Origin: Brevundimonas vesicularis
GTDB lineage: Bacteria > Pseudomonadota > Alphaproteobacteria > Caulobacterales > Caulobacteraceae
Assembly (NCBI RefSeq): GCF_027886425.1
Contig: NZ_CP115671.1
Span: forward strand, 1,736,001-1,800,000
DNA length: 64,000 nucleotides
Direction of reading: 5' to 3'
Below are positions 23,812 to 34,601 of the stretch, in pieces. Position numbers and translations under genes: made by a program. Under the pieces are notes generated by a model. The model was not told the DNA's origin, did not search any database, and worked only from the letters and a program-made list of their open reading frames with translations. How positions within the stretch are numbered: position 1 is the stretch's first letter; each line of letters begins with the position of its first letter.

Positions 23812-24570
23812 TCAGATCGTGACCCCGCGCCGCGCCATGTGAGTGCGCACGTCTGCCACGACGGTGGCGATCTCGTCGGTCGTCAGGGCGACGGAGTGGG
23901 CTTGGAAAAAGGCCATGTCGGCATGCCCGGCGAACTGAGTGTAGCCGGAACCAATGCGAAGAAGACCCAGGCTCGGATAGCGCGGCAGGGCTGAGGAGGC
24001 GTTCTGCGCCTGTGTTCCCGCCGTTTCGTTGCGAACGATGGTGTCCTCGGAAGCGCCCACGCCGGTACGGTGGATCATCAACGCCCAGCTGCCCGGCGCG
24101 ACCGTCAGCGTAGCGGGACCGGAAGTGTGGTCCGCAAGCGAGTTTCCGCGCCCGGCCCCAGCTGAATACTGGGTCGCACTTGCGGCAAAGAGCGAGATAC
24201 CGAAGGTCGTATCGGCCGTCGTGCCGTCAGCTGGCAGCGAGCGGAACGTGCCATAGAACATCGGCCGGGTGGCGTTGTCCGCCAGGGTGTCCTGCGTCCT
24301 GACGACCGAGAAGATGGTCATGGCCCGCGCCTCGCGCACCTGGGTCTGCACATAGGCGCTCAGGCTCTTGGTCCGAACCGACTGCGCGCCGATCGAGACC
24401 GGTGATCCGACGAATACGGCGTTCGGCTTGCCGGGCGCGTAGTTCTTGGCGACCTTCTCCGGCGTCTTGTTCATGAAGTGGATGGCTTCCAGCCCCCGGC
24501 GAACGGGAGCCAGATACTCGACGGCGGTGTCCTCCGCGTCGATGTCCTTGGCGATCAGGCGCGTGCCCAT
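23812..24570 (-). CDS. Distal tail/fibre-associated protein, jelly-roll-like
   Basis: 252 aa, beta-rich (SWALMIHRTGVG, YTQFAGHADMAFFQAHSVAL), with Gly/Thr/Ser-rich strands typical of LamG/concanavalin-like modules that decorate tail tips. Lies directly downstream of the SGNH-hydrolase tail protein. Family assignment is by composition and place only. Confidence 0.5.
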   Translation of the reverse strand: MGTRLIAKDIDAEDTAVEYLAPVRRGLEAIHFMNKTPEKVAKNYAPGKPNAVFVGSPVSIGAQSVRTKSLSAYVQTQVREARAMTIFSVVRTQDTLADNATRPMFYGTFRSLPADGTTADTTFGISLFAASATQYSAGAGRGNSLADHTSGPATLTVAPGSWALMIHRTGVGASEDTIVRNETAGTQAQNASSALPRYPSLGLLRIGSGYTQFAGHADMAFFQAHSVALTTDEIATVVADVRTHMARRGVTI

Positions 24571-24585
24571 GGGTCGATCTCCTTG

Positions 24586-26414
24586 TCAGATCAGGTTGGA
24601 CGCCGCGCACGCGACGTAGGCGGACACGGCGTGGAAAGCTGCGCGCGAGCGCTGTTGATGGGGTGGATGTCGTCGGCGAGATCGGCGGAGAGCGCGCCGG
24701 TCGTCGGGTCCGGAGTGGCGGCGGCCAGGGCGAAACCCGTCTCCTGCGTCATCATCGCCCAAGCCGGGCACAGGTACATCTTGGAGTCATTGAGCGTCTT
24801 CAGCGCATCCTTCATCGCGCGAACGACGGGGATGTATTCGGGGGCCCACAGCGCATCGCGGCTGGTGGATCGGGGAGCGCCCGGCATGACGCGGATGATC
24901 TTGGCGTTCGGCCATGCCGCCCGCATTCGAGCCAGGATGAGCAGGTCGTTGGCCAGAACCGTCTCGTAGACCACGCCCGCGTCGCGATCCCGGATGTCGT
25001 TCGTGCCGCACTCCCAGATGATGATGTTTGGCGTCGGCAGGCTGAAGCGCGACTGGTAGAAGGCGAAGTCCAGCACATAGCCGTTGCGGACGATGCTGGG
25101 GTTGTCCCCGCCGGTGGATTCCCTGATAAACGGGTTGCGGCCCCGCTGGTCGCCCTTCGACATCGCTAGATAGGTCGCCTCTCCGCCCGGCGCGACTGGG
25201 GAGGAGCGGTCGGTGATCGTGTTGGTGTAGTCGCCGGTTTCCCAACCCTCGCGGACCTCCCCCAACTCCCCGGTGATGTCGTCATTGTTCGCCTGGGTCG
25301 AAGAGCCGCGCATGGTGCCGATGAAGTTCGGCGCATAGCCCCAGGCCTGGAGGAAGGCCTTCATCAGCGTTCCGCCCTGGCGGTTCAGGATGCTGTCGCC
25401 GATCGGCAGGACATTGAAGCCGGATGTGAAGGTCGCGGGGTTGGCGGCCGTGCGGACGACAAGGGGCAGAACCCGTCGAGCGTTCACGACGCTGTTGCGA
25501 AGCGAGAGTTCCGCTGTCGCCCCGAGCTTCTCCGTTCGGACCACGATCTCGTCGGCGCCGACACGGGCGTAGGGATTGCCGATGACCGTGCTGGCGATCA
25601 CGCCCGTGACCACGGCCGCGTCAGACCGCGCCTCCCTGAGATTGCGCAGGTAGATCGGCGTGTCCTCGCCCTGGACACCACACAACAGGCCGCTGAAATA
25701 CGGCATGGTGTCGGGGACTTCTTCGACCGGCAGCGCGACGCCACTGTCCGCGCCCGAGCCGTCGATGCGGAGCAACAGGAAGCCGTTTCGATCCGTGAAG
25801 ACCGCGCCCGGCTCCACAGGGTCGCCCAAGGCCGTCAGTCCGGCCAGGAAGGCGCCGCGTTCGTCGACACCGCTGCTGCGAAAGCCTGAGCGATCCACAG
25901 CGGCCACGCCGGAGAAGCCGTCGTCCACCTGGGAACGGACGCCCGCCATCAGGGCGTTCCGAGATCCGGCGCGGGCCAGAACGAAGCCGTTCGGATCGGT
26001 CGTGACCTGTTCGTCGGCGGCGACTTCGCCCTTCACCAGGCCGGTGACCTCGGTCGCGGCCGCAGAGGCGACATTGGCGCTGGCGAGCGCGTCCACCGAA
26101 GCTTGGATGATCGGATCGTCGAACGGCTCCCAGCTGTCGCCGTCCCACCGATAGACCAGACCTGTCTGCTCGACCTTGGCCAGCTGGCCGAGGTCTGCCC
26201 CGGTCAAGGTCGGAAGGTCCGCCAGCAGGGCGTAACCTCTGACGCTATTGCTGACCGAGGCGGCCACATCGGCGATGTAATCGACGACCGGCGTCAGGGC
26301 CGACCGGATTTCTGCCTTGTCCGGCTCGTTGGCGCCGGATGCCGGCACGCCATCGACGCGGAAGTCGCGGAAGGTCGTAAGAAGGCGAGCCTTCACGGTG
26401 GCGGGATCAGCCAT
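24586..26414 (-). CDS. Tail fibre/tailspike protein with SGNH (GDSL) hydrolase domain (frameshifted at end)
   Basis: About 609 aa. Residues 1-250 look like a tail-attachment/fibre region; from about 335 an SGNH hydrolase: LPIGDSIL (nucleophile Ser), WECGTNDIRD (block III Asn) and DDIHP (catalytic Asp-His). Likely removes acetyl groups from host surface polysaccharide on adsorption. The last about 20 residues need one base near 24641-24645 to read AFHAVSAYVACAASNLI and end at 24586. Confidence 0.8.
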
Positions 26415-26463
26415 CGAGCACCTCGAAGAATTTGGATGTAAGGGAGCCGATCAGTCTCGACGG

Positions 26464-28328
26464 CTAAGTGACCTGCTGCTCATAGATCGGCGAACTGCCG
26501 CCGCCGCCCCAGCCAGGAGGCGAGGGAGGGGATGTCGGATAGCCGCCTGACCCGTCAGACGTCGCCTGCCAGCCGATGAAGACCCAAGAACCAAGCGCCA
26601 GGGCGTTGGCGGCGAAATCACCCGGCAGCGCGGCGTAGCCGACATCGCTTCGCCAGAACACGCCGTATTGCGTCAGTGCCGCCAGACCTGTGATCGTGGC
26701 GGCAGGCAGGTTCAGCGTTGAGCCGTCGGGTAATACGCCACTGAAGGCGAGAACTGAGATCGTGTCGGAAGTCGCGGACGTGGGGTATGGAACCGACAGG
26801 TTGATCAACCTGCGGGCTGGCTCTTGCTCGCCGGGAACGACAGGCGGCTTTTCGACCGGCGGCACCGATGGTGCGGCGGCTTCACCCACGTCGATCTGGG
26901 TGTCGGCGAGGACGACATCGAACACGACCTGTGCGTTGGCCATGTCCAGTTCGACGTTCGTGACCTCGACCACGACATCCGCCATGGAGTTCAGTTCAGG
27001 GTTCTGGATGCGGATGAAGCGCTCGCCCAAGCCGTTCAGTCCATAGACCGAGCTGCGGACCTGGCCCCGACGTTCAGCCGTCAGTCGCGTCATCTTTCGC
27101 CGCGCCAGCTCCATGGCTTGAGTGCCGCTCGGGCACAACGGCAGTTGCAGGGCCTCGGACCTTTCGACGCCGTTCCTACCGTCGATATCGTCTTGGTCGA
27201 AGAGCGTGCCAGCCTCGACCTCGGTATAGTCTTTCGCCGGATCGACGAACGATACGACCAGGGCGTTGCAGGCTTCCTCATCGGTCTGGAAGGCGCGCCA
27301 GCTGTAGCCCTGGATATGCTCGCCGGTCAGGGCGAAGGTCGGCTCGACATAGCGACCGGCCTTGATGATCAGGCGCCCCGGCCGTCCAGCGACATCCACC
27401 CGTCAAACGTGGACAGCAGGGCTTCTCGCACCGCTTGCGGCTCGGTGTTGACCGGATAGTTGCCGGCGCAGCGATAGCGCGCCTCGGTCACGCCGCTGCG
27501 GGTGACGATCTGGTCGCAATAGTCAGCCTCGGCCGTCAGTTGATCCAGCACCGGCGCGATGCTTCGTTCCCAGCGGCGTCCGTGGCGATGCCACTCGACG
27601 AAAACCAGCCAGACGACCGGATTCCAGCTGGCTTTCCAGGTTGAAGGGTCCGTCCGGCTCTGCGATGGATCGCGCCAGTCGTAGCAAACAGCAGCGGCGA
27701 CGATGGAGACGACGGGTTCGCCGTTCGGGAAATGTCGCGCGAAGCTCTCGCGTGAACGGTGCTGGGCGAAGATGCCAATAGAGGCGATGCCGTCGCCCCG
27801 CGCCGAGGTGGGCCAATAGGCGCCGAAGTTCGGCGTCAGCATGGAATAGTGGGTCTCGGTCGGATTGCCGAGGCGCGTCTGGACCCTCAACAGATCGCCG
27901 GAACCGAACTGTTCGCCGGCCATACCTTGGACCCAACCATCCGAGTTCCGGGTGATCAGGTTGTCGTGCTCATAGACAGCATCGACTGACGCCAGACGAC
28001 CTTCGCAGACGGCGAGCACGGCGCCGTACTTATTGCCGACGGCCTCGCGCAGCATGTAGGCACCCGACATCCTCGACGGGCCGCCTACGGCATGGACGCG
28101 GATCGGGCGGGCCTGTTTGCGCGTGACCTTCTGGCCCTCGGGGTCTGGGGCTTGGGCTTGGGCAATAGCCGTCAGACCCATGCTGACGGCGGAATAGAGG
28201 GCGGCCTGGGCGCCGTAGTAGAGGGTGGCGGTGACGATGGCATGAGCGGCCGTACCGTAGGCGAGGCCGGTTGCGGCGAACGCCCAGTTGGCGAAGGCGG
28301 CGGCGGCGACCGGGATGGCTTGCGGCAT
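26464..28328 (-). CDS. Tail tip/host-specificity (J-like) protein (frameshifted)
   Basis: About 621 aa after repair. N-terminal hydrophobic region with VTRKQARPIRVHAVGGPSRM, a central part VWLVFVEWHRHGRRWERSI ... QAVREALLSTFDGWMSLDG, then LIIKAGRY..PTFALTGEHI and ELARRKMTRLTAERRGQV, the usual tail-hub order in alphaproteobacterial siphophages. The frame breaks at the C4 run 27376-27379. The C-terminal 110 residues are Pro-rich linker plus a beta domain, probably the receptor-contacting end. Confidence 0.75.
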
Positions 28329-28706
28329 TCAGACCCTCCAGGCCATCAGCAGGCGTTCAGCAGGTGCGACCACTAAGCCGTCGCCCTTGATCGCCCAGCG
28401 CTCACCCAGGCAGATCGCAGCGACCGTCTGGCCATGAGCGACAATCAGACCGACGTCGCCACGAACCGGGTTTGTCGTTTCGGTCAGACCGGCCCGCTCC
28501 GCGCCATCGGACATCAGGACCAGCAGGCCGCCGGACTTGCGGATCAGCCGGTGTCGACCCAGCGCCGTGCGATATCGGCCTCGGTACGGCGCAGCGGGGT
28601 CAGGATGGCCGTTCAGGACGATCCAGTCCGCCACGCTCAGCACGCAGTCCGCTGCGCCGTCAGCGAAGGGCTGTCGGGACAGGTCTTCCAGAAATGTCGA
28701 GAGCAT
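28329..28706 (-). CDS. Tail assembly protein, DUF6950/NlpC-like
   Basis: 125 aa. GAADCVLSVADWIV places a Cys in the position used by NlpC-like tail peptidases; GRYRTALGRHRLIRKSGGL and PVRGDVGLIVA follow, a pattern of DUF6950-type proteins found before the tail tip gene. Probably assists tail-tip maturation or cell-wall entry. Confidence 0.6.
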   Translation of the reverse strand: MLSTFLEDLSRQPFADGAADCVLSVADWIVLNGHPDPAAPYRGRYRTALGRHRLIRKSGGLLVLMSDGAERAGLTETTNPVRGDVGLIVAHGQTVAAICLGERWAIKGDGLVVAPAERLLMAWRV

Positions 28707-29305
28707 CAGCCCGGCGCTGGCCAGGTGATTGTCGAGTCGACCGAATAGGACGCGACCCGACTGCAGAAGGTGTCCGTAGGCGACCGGCGCTTCTGTTCGG
28801 CGTCGGTGTAAAACGCGAGCTGGGGCCGGGTGCGATCGGTGAACCCAGAGCCGACCGACAGGGTGACGCGCCGGGTGATCTCAGTCTCGGTCGCGTCGCG
28901 ATCCACAGCAGGCACATCGGCCGTACCGTCCCACAGCCAGGCGATGTCATCCACCGGCTGCCAGTCTTCGTCGAAGAAAACGACCCCCACGTTGACCGGC
29001 GCCGCCCGGACTTCGGCCGCGTCATCATCGGCCAGGGACAGGGTGATCTCGTCTGCTCCGTTGAGCGTGAACTCGACCCGTTCACCCAGCCCGCCAATCA
29101 GCTGGCTCAAGGCCGGTATGTCGCCGACCAAACCAATACCGAGATACGTCCCGCCGTCCTGATCGACGTCGTCGGCCGGCAGATCGTAATCGCCGACGCC
29201 CAGCCAGGCGCGGACGTAGCCCTGCGTTTTCGTCTTCAGTAGGAAGAACAGGGAATAGCGCGGCGCCTGGAGCGCAGACATCGCGGCGGCTTGCGTAGGG
29301 AGCAT
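28706..29305 (-). CDS. Minor tail protein, 199 aa
   Basis: Beta-rich (RVEFTLNGADEITLSLADDD, ITRRVTLSVGSGFTDRTRPQ), ending next to the DUF6950-like gene by ATG overlap. Location matches the lambda L/K region and DUF2163-like hub proteins, but I cannot name the family. GGAGG precedes the ATG at 29305. Confidence 0.6.
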   Translation of the reverse strand: MLPTQAAAMSALQAPRYSLFFLLKTKTQGYVRAWLGVGDYDLPADDVDQDGGTYLGIGLVGDIPALSQLIGGLGERVEFTLNGADEITLSLADDDAAEVRAAPVNVGVVFFDEDWQPVDDIAWLWDGTADVPAVDRDATETEITRRVTLSVGSGFTDRTRPQLAFYTDAEQKRRSPTDTFCSRVASYSVDSTITWPAPG

Positions 29306-29371
29306 AGCGCCTCCGGGACTCGACTTACCGCCTCATCGCCAGCAACCTGCCGGCGATTTGGGGAGACGATC

Positions 29372-29686
29372 ATGACTGACGGGTTTGCGATTGATCCATT
29401 GAGCTATGAACTCGATGAGATCGAAGCGGTGGAGACAGGGGTCTGGAAGGCGACGGTGAGGATGGTCTTGCCCGAGACGCTCGACGAGGTCGGCGTCGCA
29501 CATCATGTCTCAACGACGGTGCGGTTCAGATACCCAAGCGACGGAAGCGCTGCTGGGCTTCTTCAGAAGGCTCACGAGAAGGCGATAGCAGTCCTAGGCG
29601 CCGCTTCTCGCGCAACAGGCACGCAGTCTGCGGAGACGCTGCTGGCTCGGTCGTGGGCAGCGGCTCGGAGCCGGGACGAGGATTGA
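29372..29686 (+). CDS. Plus-strand moron, 104 aa
   Basis: Starts MTDGFAIDPLSYELDEIEAV after GGGGAGA. Acidic alpha/beta protein, no family recognised. It is read against the surrounding tail genes and fills a neat gap between them, the hallmark of a moron with its own promoter, which may be expressed in the lysogen. Confidence 0.6.
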   Translation: MTDGFAIDPLSYELDEIEAVETGVWKATVRMVLPETLDEVGVAHHVSTTVRFRYPSDGSAAGLLQKAHEKAIAVLGAASRATGTQSAETLLARSWAAARSRDED

Positions 29687-29698
29687 TCTCGGGCAGCA

Positions 29699-30362
29699 TC
29701 AGAACGCCTCTACCCACATGGCCTTGGCCACCATGATTTCCCGGCCGCGCTGGGCGTCCAAGCCATCAAGGAAGTCGTCGGGATTGGCCAGCTTGCAGAC
29801 GCAGCCGACACGAAGGAAGTTGATCTCTTCTCCGACCGCGACGGCTTCGCGCAGCGGAGGGCGGATGGTGATCTCATCCCCTTCAACCCGCGCGACCCGA
29901 TAGCGACGCGTGCCCTTCGTTGGATGGGTGATCGAGAAGTTCTCACCGCCCTGGATCACGCCCGCAATCATGGCGATGGTCAAAACCGTGGCGCGCTTGG
30001 GGGCTGAGACTGCGACCGTGGCGCCGGCCGGGGCCGAGGCATATTGCGAGCCGTCGCCGAACGCGGTGCCGTCGCTGTGCGGAACATCCGGCAGGGACAG
30101 ATCACCTGGAGCAAATGGCTTCTCGCAGGACCACACCACCATTTTGCCGATACCGGCATCAAGGCAGGCCTCGATCGCCCGAACGGCTTTGATTGCGTCG
30201 CGGCCGTGAACTAGGATTTCCTGCTCGCCGACCCACAACCCGCCGCCATCGGTGCGGGCGACAGGACTGGCGCCTTCGACAGTCACCCCCGTTGATTGTG
30301 ACGCCCCGCAACCGCCAATGCTCCCGGCGCGGGGTGAGCAAGTCCCAAGGCCAGAAGTCCAT
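29699..30362 (-). CDS. Tail protein upstream of the hub (frameshifted)
   Basis: About 220 aa when repaired. MDFWPWDLLTPRREHWRLRG opens as many siphophage tail proteins do (PFDLLRPR...); VTVEGASPVARTDGGGLWVG continues in another frame. Removing one G from the run 30286-30290 (C on plus) gives TINGVTVEGASP. ATG overlaps the tape-measure stop. The C-terminal part has RYRVARVEGDEITIRPPL, a beta domain. A shorter product from GTG 30286 cannot be excluded. Confidence 0.65.
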
Positions 30363-32659
30363 CAGGTGCGGCCCAGGCGACGCATGGACTGTTGAGCCGC
30401 CGGCGCACCCTTACGGGCGATGGTGGTGGACGTGCGGATCGCGGTTGCCGAACCGGAGGCCACCTTCTGATTTACTTCGGCAAGGAGATCGGCGGTCATA
30501 ACAGCACCCCTCATGTCGAAGATCGTCGGTGCCGAGCGACTGCCCATCGCCTGGACAGCGTGTGCCGGGATGACGTCTGTGCCCGCCGGCAGGTTGGCCA
30601 GGATTTCGCCTGCATGGACATAAGCGAGCCCCCGCCGAAGTTGCTGACGCCGCTGGAGAAGCCTGGGATCCGAAGCGCTGACTTGATTGCCAAGAAGATC
30701 GAAGAGCCGACGCCACCGCCACCCCCGATCCGCCAAACAGCATGTCTGCGAGCGGTTCCGTGATCGACTTGCGCACCGCGATCGCTGCCAGGTCAGCGAG
30801 GATTTGACGCGCGACATTGCTGAACACCTCGCCGAGGCTCCGGCTATTGGTGATCGCGTCAACCAGTCCGTTGTTCAGCGCGTCCAGGCCACGCGCCGCG
30901 ACGTTCTCGTAGGCCTCCGAGATTTCGTCAGCGGATTTCAGGCTTTCATCCCGCCACTTCTCGAGCGGGGTGAGGTTGTTCCTGATGACGCCGTTGCGCT
31001 CGGCTCTGTCGATCCGGCCATTGGTCGCCATCGCGTCGTCGCGCTGAGCCTGGGTCAGGTTTGGGTTTCGCTCCAGCTCCAGGCGAAGCGCTTCACGCCG
31101 CTGACGCTGGGTGATCTCCAGCAAATCCAGCTCAATCCGCTGACGTTCCTTCGCGGTGCGAGCGGCGCCGGACTGAAGGGAAAGCAGATCGGCGGTAAGG
31201 CCTGAGAGCAGCTTCTCTGTCGCCAAGCGCTCGTCTTGGATTTCGCGGAAGGCGTTGTCGGTCAGCAGCCCGTCTTCCAGGGTGTCGGCCGAAGCGTTGG
31301 CGGCATCCAACTGTCGGCGCTCGGCAGCCTTGATCTCGCCCCGGTCGGTCTTGCTCTGGATTTCCGCGTCGCGTGCCTCCCGGTCCATCTTCAGCTGCTC
31401 GCGAGCAATGTCGTAGCGCTGTTGAGCGGTGAGGATGTCGTCTTCGGCGACTTGGAGCAGGCGCTGGCGAGCGCGGAAGATTTCCTGCTCAACGCGTTCG
31501 GCGCGGCGGGCTTCACGTTCTGCCGACCGATCGACGCGCTGGCGGCCGGGCGGGATCGTCAGAACGTCAGAAAGACCGTTGCGGGGCGTTCTGGGCGCGC
31601 GAGGAGAGACGCCGAACGCGGCAACCGCCGACTGATCGATTGGAGTCCCATAATCAGGAGGCTGTTCCCAGCTCGGATATCCCCGGCCGCGCGGGCGGTG
31701 CGGCCTGAAAATACGCTGCCGAAACCGCTCTTCAGTGCCTGCCAGCTATTCCCGCCGACAACGTCCTCCACGAAGTTGTCGCCGTACATGGCGTTCGTGT
31801 TGGCTTTGAAGTTGCTGAACCGCTCGATAAAGCTGTTCAGCCCGCTGATGGCGTTTGCGATATGACCGGTGAAGGTGAGCACTTCATCGGACAGATCAAT
31901 GAAAGCCCCCGCCATTTGAATGCCGATGACCTGAGCCAGGTCTTCCATCTTGCCTTGAGCCTCGGCCCCTTTTCGGATGAGGCTCTCGTCCATCACGAAG
32001 CCTAGGGCCTGGGCTTCGTCGCGGAGGCGGGCCACTTCATCGCCGCCGGTGCGCAGCGCTGTCGCCAGAGGATCTAGGCCGAATGAGTTTGCCGCTGCCG
32101 CGCGGCTAGTTTCGCTTTTGAGGGCGGTGACGCGGTCGATCACCTCATCAAGCAGTGCCTCCGTGTCCTTGAAGCGCTTGAGGTCTTCAGGCTCCAAACC
32201 GATGGAGCGGAACAGCTTCACATCACCTTTGGAGAGTCCAGACGCTGCGCCTGCGGCCTTGTCTGCGAACCTCTCCAACGCGCCACCGACCGCAGTCGCG
32301 TCTTCTCCGGTCTTTCTGGCGACGTACTGCCATTCCTGAAGAGCGGAGGCCGAGATACCGATACGTTGAGCCGAGTTGGCGAGCGTGTCGGCCATCTTCA
32401 AGCTGGCTTGCTGGAACTGAAGGGCCATGGCCAGACCGGCAGCGAAGACAGCCGTCAGCGCTGCAATGCCTGCGGCGATACCCTTAGACAGGCGTCCCAA
32501 AGACCCGCCGACGCGCTCACCGGCCTTGTTGGCATCGTCCTCCATTTTGCCGGTCGCGATCTTTAGGTCGCGCTCAGCTCCAGCTAGGTCAGCTTTGAAC
32601 TTGTCCTTAGTGGCGCGCAGCTCGAACGAGGCTGAGCCAACAACGGGGCTGTCGGTCAT
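30362..32659 (-). CDS. Tail tape-measure protein (three frameshifts)
   Basis: About 765 aa when repaired. N-terminal FELRATKDKFKADLAGAERD, a hydrophobic pair (GIAAGIAALTAVFAAGLAMAL), long helical middle (RQRVDRSAEREARRAERVEQ), and a glycine-rich end with AYVHAGEILANLPAGTDVIP, all typical of lambdoid tape measures. Breaks at about 31655, 30722-30726 and 30629-30633 are each cured by one G. Length predicts a tail near 115 nm at about 0.15 nm per residue. GGAGG precedes the ATG. Confidence 0.85.
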
Positions 32660-32670
32660 AAGACCTCCAA

Positions 32671-32697
32671 AGAAAAAGGCCCGCCGAAGCGAGCCTT
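32671..32697 (-). terminator. Terminator closing the accessory operon before the tape measure
   Basis: On the minus strand AAGGCTCGC-TTCG-GCGGGCCTT (9-bp stem with one G-U, TTCG loop) is followed by TTTTCTTT. It ends transcription of the rha-methyltransferase-DUF262-HEPN genes. Tail genes downstream therefore need read-through of late transcription. Confidence 0.8.
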
Positions 32698-32723
32698 TAA
32701 GAGATTGTTGGATCTTCGCTGAA

Positions 32724-33440
32724 CTAAGCAGCTGGCACTAGGTGAGCTCGGACCGCGACGTGATTTTGGAAGGCGTCAGCAACATACGATAGGTAGTCGA
32801 GCACGACCTCCGACAATTGCTTAATATCGGCCAACTGGAGGTCGTTGGCCCCCTGCTCAAAAGTGCGACGTCCATGAGCAATCGCGTTTCGGCGCTCGGC
32901 GAGAAACTGAAGAGCCGTCATGTCGCCGTACTCAGGTTTCGGCGAAATCCGGACCCACATCTCGGGGGGCATGTTGATGCGGATGTTTGCTCGCCGCATG
33001 AAAAGGGCAACAGCCTTATCGTCCCACGTGCCCGAGGGCTTCTTGAGCAGTTGAGGTCCTAGGGATGTAGTGCTCAGCAGCTTGGCGGATGATGAGAAAA
33101 TTGTGTCGAGCCGGCCGTCCTCACCACCCTCGACCATTCGTCCGACTACCGTTTCCCGCAGCCATTCCTTGAGGGAGTGGGACGTCCAGTTCCGTGGTTC
33201 GGATGCTCCGATCGCCTCGCCGAGAAAACCCAGAGCTTGAGTGAGGATCGCCTCTTCAATGTTATAAAGATGAATGATCAGGCCAGATTTGATCGTATTT
33301 ATATGTCGAGCAGATAGGCTCACTGTGCCGAGTGACGATACCTCCTCAAGCATCATTCGATCTTCAAGAGCTTTCGCGAGAGCATAATGCCCATCAAACT
33401 CTTCTCGTCGGTCGGCGAGGGATGAGGTTAGGGTTGTCAT
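32724..33440 (-). CDS. HEPN-domain protein (MAE_28990-like), candidate RNase effector
   Basis: 238 aa. C-terminal ERRNAIAHG carries the Rx4H motif (R184, H189) of HEPN ribonucleases; the surrounding helices (INTIKSGLIIHLYNIEEAIL and TFEQGANDLQLADIKQLSEV) match the MAE_28990 group, known to sit with DUF262 genes. ATGA overlap with the DUF262 gene upstream and a terminator 30 bases downstream make it the last cistron. Likely effector of the methyltransferase-DUF262 cassette (inference). Confidence 0.75.
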   Translation of the reverse strand: MTTLTSSLADRREEFDGHYALAKALEDRMMLEEVSSLGTVSLSARHINTIKSGLIIHLYNIEEAILTQALGFLGEAIGASEPRNWTSHSLKEWLRETVVGRMVEGGEDGRLDTIFSSSAKLLSTTSLGPQLLKKPSGTWDDKAVALFMRRANIRINMPPEMWVRISPKPEYGDMTALQFLAERRNAIAHGRRTFEQGANDLQLADIKQLSEVVLDYLSYVADAFQNHVAVRAHLVPAA

Positions 33441-34531
33441 GCCGCATCCAAGAGGATTGACCGCACGATCTCAATCCGACCTTCCAGCTTGCTCCTGACG
33501 TTCGCACTCCCGGAAACCACCACTTGATCGAACGACTGCGCCTCCATCCGGGCCGCGATCTCATCCTGTCGGACGGCCAGATCCTCTTGTTGGCGGAGTG
33601 CCAACGCTGATCCAATGGCAATCGCTTCGAACCGAACGCGCGGAACGCTGTTAGCGGTCGCGTTCTTTCGGAACCCGTGGGGGAAATGACCGGCGACGAA
33701 CTCTAGCATCCTAAGGAATTCGGCACGCATGGCGTCAACCACTGCGGCATCGTCGGCGGCTGCGGCGTTCGCTTTGCGCAGGTAGTCGTAGAGATACTTC
33801 TTTGGACGGTCTCGGTAACCTGGGAATCGTCCTTCTTCCGTCTCCCACCCGTCGAGATAGGCGAAGAAGCGGGTAGTGAGCTCTTCACGTTCCCTTTGGT
33901 CGACTACTTTTTGAGACATCGGCGTGGCAGCGGCCAGCTCTTCGCTTTCGGCGAGTTCTCTGATCAACTCCGTCACTGGGCCTGGCAGCGATCCGCGGCG
34001 GATTTCAGCTTCGTTTGCTGTAGTACCTGATTTGTTGATCCGCGCGAACATCTCCGCCCGCGTTGACGGATCTGTGCTTGTGTCCAGCACGATCGTCCGG
34101 ACCGTAACGTCTTCGAGCTTGTTCTGGCGATCTGTCGGAAGTTCGCTGAACGTGAAGCCGTTGAGCTCAGGCAGCAAAACCAGATCGGAAAGGCGAAGGT
34201 CTTCCTTCAGGAAGGCTCGCATCGCCCTCATCCTTTGTGAGCCGTCCACGATCTCCATTCGGCCGTCAGGCGTTTGGTAGAAAAACAAAAACGGGATCGG
34301 CAACCCGACCAACAACGACTCGATGAAAGATGACTGCTGGCCTGGGTGCCAAGCTAAGTTGCGCTGATATTCTGGGACGAAGAACCGGCCGGTTACATCA
34401 TCTTCAAACCGGGAGACGTAAATTGATATCGGGTACTCGGATACAGTAAACTTCACCTGCCTTGCGACAGATGAAATAGCCGCTTCTGCAGCAGCGATTT
34501 CTGCCGGGTCTCGTACCTTCTTCTTCGCCAC
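33437..34531 (-). CDS. DUF262 protein (GmrS/ParB-like fold)
   Basis: 364 aa. VPEYQR (52-57), SFIESLLVGLPIPFLFFYQ and IVDGSQR (94-100) are the DUF262 hallmarks; the fold is ParB-like and in GmrSD-type systems acts as an NTP-driven nuclease. No DUF1524 HNH tail is present, so the HEPN partner may supply cleavage. Start is GTG at 34531, eight bases after GGGGAG. A 70-base gap separates it from the methyltransferase. Confidence 0.85.
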   Translation of the reverse strand: MAKKKVRDPAEIAAAEAAISSVARQVKFTVSEYPISIYVSRFEDDVTGRFFVPEYQRNLAWHPGQQSSFIESLLVGLPIPFLFFYQTPDGRMEIVDGSQRMRAMRAFLKEDLRLSDLVLLPELNGFTFSELPTDRQNKLEDVTVRTIVLDTSTDPSTRAEMFARINKSGTTANEAEIRRGSLPGPVTELIRELAESEELAAATPMSQKVVDQREREELTTRFFAYLDGWETEEGRFPGYRDRPKKYLYDYLRKANAAAADDAAVVDAMRAEFLRMLEFVAGHFPHGFRKNATANSVPRVRFEAIAIGSALALRQQEDLAVRQDEIAARMEAQSFDQVVVSGSANVRSKLEGRIEIVRSILLDAA

Positions 34532-34601
34532 CAGAATCTCCCCTGCGCGCAGCGCTAAGTGTCGCTTCCGACTAACTGGAGTTGTTCGAATTTCAAAGTG
34601 G

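Noticed and set aside
23467..23994. 175-aa plus-strand protein
   Set aside because: Only the first helix (from 23503) looks protein-like; the rest is antisense to the 52-aa and tail genes.
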